Below, piece after piece: positions 57,377-64,000 of a stretch of DNA of 64,000 bases; position 1 is the stretch's first letter, and each line of letters opens with the position of its first letter. A program made the translations under genes and the position numbers. The notes below the pieces were generated by a model. That model was not told where the DNA came from. It worked only from the letters and a program-made list of their open reading frames with translations, and searched no databases. The stretch comes from Caryophanales bacterium (GTDB lineage: Bacteria; Bacillota; Bacilli; CAJFEE01). The stretch spans positions 248,001-312,000 of the forward strand of contig JAQSYP010000001.1 of NCBI GenBank assembly GCA_029256085.1. The letters run 5' to 3'.

Positions 57377-58384
57377 ATGAAACTAACGATAAAAGATATA
57401 GCAAGAATTGCAAACGTTTCTCCAACTACTGTTTCAAGAGTAATGAACGGTAAAACTGAATATGTAACTCAAGAAACACAGGAGAGAGTTCTTAAAGTAA
57501 TTGAAGAGACTAATTATCAGCCAAATCAAATTGCGAGGAGCTTAGTAACAAGAGAGACACGAACTATCGGGCTTGTTTTACCGGATATTAGAAATCCATT
57601 TTTTACCGAACTGTCTAGAGGCATTGAGGATTATGCAAATCAACTAGGTTATTTTGTTATTTTGTGTAATACAGACCATAAATCAGAGAAAGAAATTCAA
57701 TACATTTCATTATTAAAAGATAAATATATAGATGGGTTAATTGTTGTAAGTTCGTTAGAAAATCCAATTTCACATATTAAAAAAATAACTACCGAGAACA
57801 CACCAATAGTTTTAATCGACCATAAAGCAAATGATGAAGAAATTAATTGTGTTTATTTCAATAACTATCAAGGTGGCTATTTAGCTACAAAGCATCTAAT
57901 AGACTTAGGTCATAAAAATATCGGATGTATTACTGGTCCTCTTCATGTTCAATCAGCAGTAGAAAGATTTAATGGATATAAAGATGCACTTAGAGACAAT
58001 AACATAAGTTTCAAAGACGAGTTTATATTTCAAGGTAATTATAGGTATGAGGATGGAATCGAGAGTGCAAAATACTATAAATCAATTGGAGTTACAAGTA
58101 TTTTTGCATCTAACGATCTTATGGCTTTAGGAGCTAATCAAAAGTTAGCTGAATTAGGAGTGAAAATCCCTGAAGATATATCGATTGTGGGTCTCGATAA
58201 TATTACTCCAATTGGAATAAGCGATTCATTTTTAACGACAATTAATCAGCCATTTTATGAGATGGGAAAAACTGCGTGTTCATTGCTATTAGACCAATTA
58301 AAGGGTCTTATACAAACCAATAAGAATATACAATTTGATGCAACGTTAGTACTTGGAAAAAGTACAGCCCATCCGAAAAAATGA
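57377..58384 (+). CDS. rbsR: LacI-family ribose operon repressor RbsR
   Basis: This 335-residue protein has an N-terminal helix-turn-helix (LTIKDIARIANVSPTTVSRVMNG) and a periplasmic-binding-protein-like effector domain (DGLIVVSSLENP, FASNDLMALGANQKL). It is expected to repress the operon that it heads, binding the two boxes at 57323-57347. The stop lies 13 bp before the rbsK start. The ATG is at 57377, with a weak upstream AGTAGGT site. Confidence 0.93.
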   Translation: MKLTIKDIARIANVSPTTVSRVMNGKTEYVTQETQERVLKVIEETNYQPNQIARSLVTRETRTIGLVLPDIRNPFFTELSRGIEDYANQLGYFVILCNTDHKSEKEIQYISLLKDKYIDGLIVVSSLENPISHIKKITTENTPIVLIDHKANDEEINCVYFNNYQGGYLATKHLIDLGHKNIGCITGPLHVQSAVERFNGYKDALRDNNISFKDEFIFQGNYRYEDGIESAKYYKSIGVTSIFASNDLMALGANQKLAELGVKIPEDISIVGLDNITPIGISDSFLTTINQPFYEMGKTACSLLLDQLKGLIQTNKNIQFDATLVLGKSTAHPKK

Positions 58385-58397
58385 TGGAGGTTTTAAC

Positions 58398-59285
58398 TTG
58401 AAAAATATCACTGTTATCGGAAGTATAAATGTAGATTTAGTAGCGGTATCTGATAAACGTCCAAAGGCTGGAGAAACAGTAATTGGAAAAGCATTTCACA
58501 CTATTGCTGGTGGGAAGGGAGCTAATCAAGCTGTTGCATCTGCTAGACTTGGAGCAAATGTGACAATGCTAGGAGTTGTTGGTAATGACACATATGGTAC
58601 TTTTTCATTAGATAATTTAAAAGAAAACAATATAAACATTGATTCTGTTGGAGTAACAAATGAAACTACGACTGGAGTAGCTCAAATAGTTATAGCTGAA
58701 AATGACAACAGCATTATTGTTATACCCGGTGCAAATGATAAATGTGATGTTAATTATGCTAAACAAAATGAAAAGAAGATACTAGCTTCGGATTTAGTAA
58801 TTTTACAACTTGAGATACCATTAGAAACAGTTTTGTTTATAGCCGGCTTATGCAAGAAAAATAATATTCCTGTTTTACTTAATCCTGCACCTGCTTGTGT
58901 TATACCAGAAAAATTAATAGATGATGTTACTTTTATTACACCAAATGAACATGAGTTTGAATTAATATTTGGTCAAGATTCTAATAAAGATACTTTATTA
59001 AAGAGGTATCCTAACAAGTTACTAATTACAGAGGGTTCTAACGGTGTAATATTTCATAATGGTAGTGAAATTGTAAGGGTTCCTGCTAATAAAGTTAATG
59101 TTGTTGATACTACTGGTGCTGGAGACACGTTTAATGGTGCATTCGGTGCAGCATATATAAATGGTAAGGAAATTGATGAAGCAATTAAATATGCAAATTT
59201 AGCTGCAGGTATTTCGGTTACGAAGTTAGGGGCACAAGGTGGTATGCCAACACAGCAAGAATTAGACAGATGGGAGCAATTTTAA
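58398..59285 (+). CDS. rbsK: Ribokinase
   Basis: RbsK (295 residues) phosphorylates ribose to ribose-5-phosphate. PfkB-family motifs are GSINVDLV, GGKGANQAVASARLG, and the ATP/catalytic signature DTTGAGDTFNGAFGAAY. The start is TTG 58398, preceded by TGGAGG (58385-58390); an earlier ATG lies inside rbsR and lacks a site. The stop TAA overlaps the rbsD ATG by one base. Confidence 0.96.
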   Translation: MKNITVIGSINVDLVAVSDKRPKAGETVIGKAFHTIAGGKGANQAVASARLGANVTMLGVVGNDTYGTFSLDNLKENNINIDSVGVTNETTTGVAQIVIAENDNSIIVIPGANDKCDVNYAKQNEKKILASDLVILQLEIPLETVLFIAGLCKKNNIPVLLNPAPACVIPEKLIDDVTFITPNEHEFELIFGQDSNKDTLLKRYPNKLLITEGSNGVIFHNGSEIVRVPANKVNVVDTTGAGDTFNGAFGAAYINGKEIDEAIKYANLAAGISVTKLGAQGGMPTQQELDRWEQF

Positions 59286-59680
59286 TGAAAAAGCAAGGGA
59301 TTATTAACTCTCACATTTCACAAGTATTAAGTACTTTTGGACATACAGATACAATTACAATAGCTGATTGCGGTCTTCCGATTTACGATGAAGCAAAGCG
59401 AATTGATCTTTCTTTGAAGCTTGGTGTACCCAGCTTTCTAGATGTTCTTGATAGTATTAGAGACGACGTTGTCGTAGAGGAAATAACAATTGCAAATGAG
59501 ATTAAAGATAATAATCATGATATTCATCATGCAATAATAGTGCGTTTCGCATCAGTTAAAATTAATTATGTGTCTCACGAAGAGTTTAAAAAATTAACAA
59601 TCAAATCCAAAGCTGTTGTGAGAACAGGCGAGGCAACACCATATGCCAATATAATCCTACACGCAGGCGTATTATTCTAA
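59285..59680 (+). CDS. rbsD: D-ribose pyranase
   Basis: RbsD (131 residues) interconverts the pyranose and furanose forms of ribose. Conserved features are KKQGIINSHISQVLSTFGHTD with the catalytic His, ADCGLPIYDEAKRIDLSL, and the C-terminal RTGEATPYANIIL. The ATG at 59285 overlaps the rbsK stop (TAATG). An in-frame ATG earlier is inside rbsK and is not used. The gap to rbsA is 52 bp, holding a site GGAGG. Confidence 0.95.
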   Translation: MKKQGIINSHISQVLSTFGHTDTITIADCGLPIYDEAKRIDLSLKLGVPSFLDVLDSIRDDVVVEEITIANEIKDNNHDIHHAIIVRFASVKINYVSHEEFKKLTIKSKAVVRTGEATPYANIILHAGVLF

Positions 59681-59732
59681 AAGTTTTCAAATTCAAAAAG
59701 ACAATAATAGCCTATTGCGGAGGTAAATAACT

Positions 59733-61217
59733 ATGAAAATAGAAATGAAGAGTATCAGCAAGTCATTTTATGGAGTACAAGTTTTAAAAAAAGTAGACTT
59801 TACATTAGAAAATGCAGAAATACATGCATTAATGGGAGAAAATGGTGCTGGTAAGTCGACATTATTAAAAATATTAACAGGTGTTTATAAGAGAGATGAG
59901 GGAACAATCCTTGTTGACGGTGTAGAGAAGGTTTATAACCACCCAATCGAGGCAGAGAAAGATGGTATTGTATTTATTCATCAAGAGTTAAATATCCTAC
60001 CAAACCTAACTGTATTAGAAAACTTATTTCTTGGGAAAGAAATTAAAAACTCTTTAGGGGTAATTAACAAAAAGAAAATGGAAGAAAAGGCGAAAACGGC
60101 CTTGAAAACTCTAAATGTTAATTTCCCACTAGACATGCTTGCTGGTGAATTATCGGTTGGTAAACAACAAATGATAGAAATAGCAAAAGCATTATTAGTG
60201 GATGCTAAATTAATTATAATGGATGAACCTACAGCGGCATTAACAGAGCAAGAAACTAGTTTACTCTTTAATGTTATAAGAGATTTACAGGCAAAGGGAG
60301 TAAGTTTTATCTATATATCCCATCGTATGGAAGAAATTTTTGAAGTTTGTGATGTCATCTCAATCTTACGGGATGGTGTCCACGTTATGAATAAAAAAAT
60401 TTCTGAAACAGATTTTGATGAAGTTGTTCGGAGTATGGTAGGTAGAGAAATTGGGGATAGATTTCCTAAACTTACAAACACTCCCGAAGAAAATTCACGT
60501 CTTGAAGTTGAGAACCTTACTAAAAAGGGACTCTTTGAAAATGTATCATTTTATGTGAAAAAGGGAGAAATACTAGGTGTTTCTGGATTGATGGGTGCAG
60601 GAAGAACAGAATTAGCGCATGCAATATTCGGCAGTTTAAAGTATGATTCTGGCACAACGAAAATAAATGGTGAAAAGGTTAAAATAAAATCTCCAATAGA
60701 TGCAAAAAATCACGGGATTGCCTTCATCACAGAAGATAGAAAATCTGAAGGCTTAATTCTAGATTTCTCAATAGAGGATAACATACTACTAGCGGATGCA
60801 AATCATCTATCTAAGTTTGGTGTACTTAAACAGTCTAATATCGAGAAGAGAGTTAACGAATTAATTAAGAAAATAAACATAAAGACAAATACTTCTAAGC
60901 AACCAGTAAAATCACTTAGTGGAGGAAATCAACAAAAAGTTGTATTTGCAAAATGGCTTCAAACTAAGCCAGACATTTTAATTCTCGACGAGCCTACACG
61001 TGGTGTAGATGTTGGAGCAAAAAAAGAAATTTATAACATTATTATTGATCTTGCATCACAAGGTGTTAGCGTTATTTTAATTTCATCTGACTTGCCAGAA
61101 GTTATTAGCTTAAGCAATAGAGTTATGGTTATGCATGAGGGGAAAATAGGCGGTATTTTACAAAAAGAGGATGCAACCCAAGAGAATATTATGAAAATAG
61201 CAACTGGGGGAAATTAA
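59733..61217 (+). CDS. rbsA: Ribose ABC transporter, duplicated ATP-binding subunit RbsA
   Basis: This 494-residue protein has two ABC domains. The first has Walker [10 protein letters not shown], signature [15 protein letters not shown] and Walker [11 protein letters not shown]. The second has a degenerate P-loop (GLMGAGRTE), signature [15 protein letters not shown] and [15 protein letters not shown]. It powers ribose import together with RbsC and RbsB. AGGAGGT-like GGAGGT precedes the ATG. rbsC begins 1 bp after the stop. Confidence 0.97.
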   Translation: MKIEMKSISKSFYGVQVLKKVDFTLENAEIHALMGENGAGKSTLLKILTGVYKRDEGTILVDGVEKVYNHPIEAEKDGIVFIHQELNILPNLTVLENLFLGKEIKNSLGVINKKKMEEKAKTALKTLNVNFPLDMLAGELSVGKQQMIEIAKALLVDAKLIIMDEPTAALTEQETSLLFNVIRDLQAKGVSFIYISHRMEEIFEVCDVISILRDGVHVMNKKISETDFDEVVRSMVGREIGDRFPKLTNTPEENSRLEVENLTKKGLFENVSFYVKKGEILGVSGLMGAGRTELAHAIFGSLKYDSGTTKINGEKVKIKSPIDAKNHGIAFITEDRKSEGLILDFSIEDNILLADANHLSKFGVLKQSNIEKRVNELIKKINIKTNTSKQPVKSLSGGNQQKVVFAKWLQTKPDILILDEPTRGVDVGAKKEIYNIIIDLASQGVSVILISSDLPEVISLSNRVMVMHEGKIGGILQKEDATQENIMKIATGGN

Positions 61218-61218
61218 T

Positions 61219-62148
61219 ATGAAAGCTTTAGATATCCGTAAACACGGTTCGCTAATAGGTTTACTAATATTAACAATTATTATTACATCAATGAATCCAA
61301 ATTTCTTAAGTACTACGAATCTTCTTAACGTCTTATTGCAAGTTTCTGTAAACGCATTAATTTCCTTTGGTATGTTATTTGTAATTCTAACTGGAGGGAT
61401 AGACTTATCAGTTGGTGCGATATTAGCACTATCTTCGGCAATCACTGCTGATTTAATTGTGCAAGGATACCCACCATTTGTAGCAATGGGAGCAGGATTA
61501 CTTTGTGGTGCAATTTTTGGTGTAGTTAACGGTTTAGTTATTACAAAGGGTAAAATTCAACCATTTATTGCAACGTTAGCAACTATGACGATTTTCCGAG
61601 GACTTACATTAGTTTATACAAATGGTAATCCGATAAGTGGATTATCACCTGAAGAAACTGTTTTCAGTTTTGTTGGTAAGGGTGATATTCTTTCAATTCC
61701 TGTACCAGTAATAATATTTTTAATTGTGTTTACAATACTAATGTTCGTTTTAGGCAAAACAACATTTGGAAGATACACATACGCAATAGGCGGAAACGAA
61801 GATGCTACTAAGTTAGCAGGGATAAATGTAGATCGAGTTAAAATAATGATTTACACATTATCAGGGCTACTAGCAGCACTAGCTGGTATTATCTTAACCT
61901 CAAGATTAGATTCTGCACAATCGACAGCAGGAGTAGGTTATGAGTTAGATGCAATTGCAGCAGTAGTATTGGGTGGAACTAGTTTAGCAGGTGGCCGGGG
62001 TAGAATTACAGGTACTCTTATCGGTATCTTAATCCTTGGAGTAATAAATAATGGTTTAAATATGTTAGATGTTTCATCTTTCTATCAGAATGTTGTAAAA
62101 GGTTCAGTTATCTTACTAGCGATACTATTGGATCGTAAAGATAAATAA
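61219..62148 (+). CDS. rbsC: Ribose ABC transporter permease RbsC
   Basis: This 309-residue membrane permease has about eight to ten helices. The EAA-like cytoplasmic loop is GRYTYAIGGNEDATKLAGINVDRVK (read in part), and the AAVVLGGTSLAGGRGRITGT segment is typical of the ribose/xylose group. The start is 1 bp after rbsA. It would form a dimeric pore energised by RbsA. Confidence 0.96.
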   Translation: MKALDIRKHGSLIGLLILTIIITSMNPNFLSTTNLLNVLLQVSVNALISFGMLFVILTGGIDLSVGAILALSSAITADLIVQGYPPFVAMGAGLLCGAIFGVVNGLVITKGKIQPFIATLATMTIFRGLTLVYTNGNPISGLSPEETVFSFVGKGDILSIPVPVIIFLIVFTILMFVLGKTTFGRYTYAIGGNEDATKLAGINVDRVKIMIYTLSGLLAALAGIILTSRLDSAQSTAGVGYELDAIAAVVLGGTSLAGGRGRITGTLIGILILGVINNGLNMLDVSSFYQNVVKGSVILLAILLDRKDK

Positions 62149-62237
62149 AACCTAAACAATAAATTATTTTAGTAGAAATATCTATCATAATTAAATAAAT
62201 TTTTAAGAAAAAACTATACTTAATGGGGGACAAAGAA

Positions 62238-63155
62238 ATGAAGAAATTACTTACTATTTTTGCAGCATTAACATTAATTTTTTCTCTAGCAGCTTGTAAC
62301 AACAATGCTACCGAAGACAAAAAGACAGAAGACAAAGGTAAAGAAGCAACAAAGAAAATCGGAGTATCTCTTTCAACTTTAAACAATCCATTTTTCGTTA
62401 CACTTAAGGGCGGAATTGAAGATCAGGCTAAGAGTCATGGTTATGAGGTTGTTACAGCAGATGCAGCAGACGATGCTTCTAAGCAATTAAACGATGTTCA
62501 AGATTTCATCTCTAAAAAGGTTGATTTAATCATAATCAATCCTGTTGACTCTGACTCAGTAAAATCTGCTGTAGAAGCTGCGAATAAAGCTAATATTCCT
62601 GTAATGACTGTTGACCGTTCAGCTAACGGCGGCGAAGTAGTTACACACATTGCTTCTGATAATGTAGCTGGTGGTGAAATGGCTGGACAATTCCTACTAG
62701 AGCAAGTTGGCGATAATGCTAAAGTTGTTGAATTAGAAGGGGTTCCAGGTGCATCTGCAACACGTGACCGTGGTGAAGGTTTCCATAAGGTAGTAGACGG
62801 TAAGGCAGATGTTGTTGCAAAACAAACGGCTAACTTTAATCGTCAACAAGGGTTAGATGTTATGACAAATATCATTAACTCTGGTAAAGATTTTAAAGGT
62901 GTTTTTGCACATAATGATGAAATGGCTTTAGGTGCTGTTCAAGCTTTAAAAGCTGCTGGAAAATCTGATGTAGTAGTTGTAGGATTTGATGCTACTGATG
63001 ATGCAGTGAAAGCGGTTAAAGATGGTGAAATGAAAGCTACTGTTGCCCAAAAACCAGCTGAGATTGGTAAAATGGCAATAGATGCAGCGAAAGATTTCTT
63101 TGATGGAAAAACTTTAGAGAAGATGGTTAAAGTTCCATTAGAATTAGTTAAATAA
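62238..63155 (+). CDS. rbsB: Ribose-binding lipoprotein RbsB
   Basis: The ribose-binding protein of 305 residues has a lipoprotein signal with lipobox LAAC (about residue 20), followed by a low-complexity linker (NNNATEDKKTEDKGKE) and the two-lobed sugar-binding fold (GVSLSTLNNPFFVTLKGG, DRSANGGEVVTHIASDNVAGG). It captures ribose outside the membrane for RbsAC. ATG 62238 is preferred over 62223 because GGGGGA sits 7 nt before it. Codon use here is noticeably richer in GC than in many neighbours, as expected for an abundant protein. Confidence 0.96.
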   Translation: MKKLLTIFAALTLIFSLAACNNNATEDKKTEDKGKEATKKIGVSLSTLNNPFFVTLKGGIEDQAKSHGYEVVTADAADDASKQLNDVQDFISKKVDLIIINPVDSDSVKSAVEAANKANIPVMTVDRSANGGEVVTHIASDNVAGGEMAGQFLLEQVGDNAKVVELEGVPGASATRDRGEGFHKVVDGKADVVAKQTANFNRQQGLDVMTNIINSGKDFKGVFAHNDEMALGAVQALKAAGKSDVVVVGFDATDDAVKAVKDGEMKATVAQKPAEIGKMAIDAAKDFFDGKTLEKMVKVPLELVK

Positions 63156-63178
63156 TTATGTTTTAATAAATACGTTCA

Positions 63179-63223
63179 AAAATGACGACAAACGCACTGC
63201 GGTGTACTTGTCGTCATTTTTTT
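63179..63223 (+). terminator. Rho-independent terminator after rbsB
   Basis: AAATGACGACAA (63180-63191) pairs with TTGTCGTCATTT (63208-63219), with an inner GCAC/GGTG pairing and a long T run. Confidence 0.92.
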
Positions 63224-63356
63224 GTTAGTTGTAAACCACTAGCCTAGTGTGGTGGTTCTAAAAAGATTGAGACTTTAAAACGGTCTAATGAAGACTTTGA
63301 ATGCAAATTAAAGTATAATAGATAGAAAATCTATATAACTACAAGCATGGTGACAT

Positions 63357-64000
63357 ATGAGAAAAAAGATTATTAAAACAACAGAACGGTTAACAATATC
63401 ACAAATAATCGTGTTATTTTATTTCTTTGCTGCGATTATATCGACAATTTTATTAACACTTCCTATTACGTTAAAAGATGGAGTTGAATTAAGCTTTATA
63501 GATGCTTTATTCACTGCAATAAGTGCAATAAGTGTTACAGGGCTATCAACTATAAATCTTAGTGAAACTTTAAGTGTACCAGGAACATTTATTTTTGCCT
63601 TTATTCTACAATTTGGCGGAATTGGTGTCATGGCTTTAGGTACGTTCTTTTGGTTATTAGTTGGAAAAAAGATAGGATTTAGAGAGAGACGCTTAATAAT
63701 GATTGATCAGAACGCGACTTCGCTTTCTGGCGTTGTTGACACTGTTAAGAATATATTAATAGCATTCATTGTTATAGAGCTAATAGGTACTATATTACTC
63801 GGTATTCATTTTATTAATTACTTTCCAACATGGCAGGAAGCATTTTTACAAGGCTTTTTCGCTTCGGTGAGTGCAGCCACAAATGCAGGATATGATATTA
63901 CCGGTAAATCCTTGTTGCCATTTGCAACAGATTATTATGTACAGTTAATTAATATTACTTTACTTGTTTTGGGAGCAATTGGTTATCCTGTATTAATTGA
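63357..64000 (+). CDS. TrkH/KtrB-type potassium uptake subunit, N-terminal part
   Basis: The gene runs off the window end. The 214 visible residues form the start of a TrkH/Ktr-like channel subunit: hydrophobic helices, the first pore-loop filter SVTGL near residue 60, FGGIGVMALGTFFWLL, and a second filter-like SAATNAGYD near 180. Such proteins conduct K+ and pair with a cytoplasmic KtrA/C regulator not seen here. KtrB or KtrD cannot be separated from this fragment. The ATG at 63357 has only a weak GGTGA upstream. Confidence 0.85.
   Translation, partial: MRKKIIKTTERLTISQIIVLFYFFAAIISTILLTLPITLKDGVELSFIDALFTAISAISVTGLSTINLSETLSVPGTFIFAFILQFGGIGVMALGTFFWLLVGKKIGFRERRLIMIDQNATSLSGVVDTVKNILIAFIVIELIGTILLGIHFINYFPTWQEAFLQGFFASVSAATNAGYDITGKSLLPFATDYYVQLINITLLVLGAIGYPVLI

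Overview
This window is AT-rich chromosomal DNA from an endospore-forming member of the Bacillaceae (Firmicutes). The evidence is the near-unbroken Bacillus gene order (rng-rplU-prp-rpmA-spo0B-obg, ruvAB-queA-tgt-yajC, spoVB-comN-secDF-recJ-apt-relA-dtd, hisS-aspS-6S RNA-tcdA-rarA-cymR-iscS-mnmA-recD2-alaS, ireB-ruvX-yrzB-mltG-trmR-trhP1P2-udk-greA), the sporulation genes (a KinB-like kinase, spo0B, safA, spoVB), frequent TTG starts, strong AGGAGG-type ribosome binding sites and two T-box leaders. The genus cannot be fixed from the sequence alone. Nearly all genes are on the + strand. The - strand carries a YbjQ protein, yrzE, spoVB, a cell-wall amidase, a short unknown membrane protein and rarA.

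Layout. 1-4790: end of RNase G, then ribosomal proteins L21 and L27 with the Prp protease that trims L27, a KinB-like kinase overlapping spo0B, and obg. 4901-8450: spore-coat morphogenetic protein SafA with tandem repeats, a repeat-bearing gap, a short NAD synthetase, a TIMP/NTR-like secreted protein and YbjQ. 8567-12925: ruvA-ruvB-DUF2905-queA-tgt-yajC (branch migration, queuosine tRNA modification, Sec accessory). 13017-18471: yrzE, yrbG, spoVB, comN, secDF. 18575-24252: recJ, apt, relA, dtd. 24253-26766: a palindromic repeat and a Zn/Cd P-type ATPase gene with an in-frame TGA in its N-terminal metal-binding motif. 26790-38693: amidase, yrzK-like ORF, His T-box, hisS-aspS, 6S RNA, tcdA, rarA and the cymR-iscS-mnmA sulfur/thiouridine operon. 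38972-43332: TPR protein, recD2, zinc ribbon, AI-2E exporter. 43329-56556: Ala T-box, alaS, ireB-ruvX-yrzB, a nucleotidyltransferase, mltG, trmR-trhP1-trhP2-udk, greA, a class B PBP, mtnN and yrhC. 56557-63223: repeats followed by a complete ribose operon, rbsRKDACB. 63357-64000: the start of a TrkH/KtrB-type potassium transporter.

Functional themes. Several tRNA modification genes cluster here: queA/tgt for queuosine, iscS/mnmA for 2-thiouridine, trhP1/trhP2/trmR for 5-methoxyuridine, and tcdA for cyclic t6A. DNA repair (ruvAB, recJ, rarA, recD2), stringent response (relA) and aminoacyl-tRNA supply (hisS, aspS, alaS, dtd) are also represented.

Most of the window is ordinary conserved core. 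I did not find a clearly new multi-gene system. The points most worth a second look are the UGA codon replacing the first Cys of the CxxC motif of the metal ATPase, a three-copy ~108-bp palindromic element with compensatory stem changes, a 21-bp tandem-repeat family in three intergenic regions, a sensor kinase translationally coupled to spo0B, a terminator whose 3' arm is the ribosome binding site of the next gene, and a structured element between 6S RNA and tcdA.
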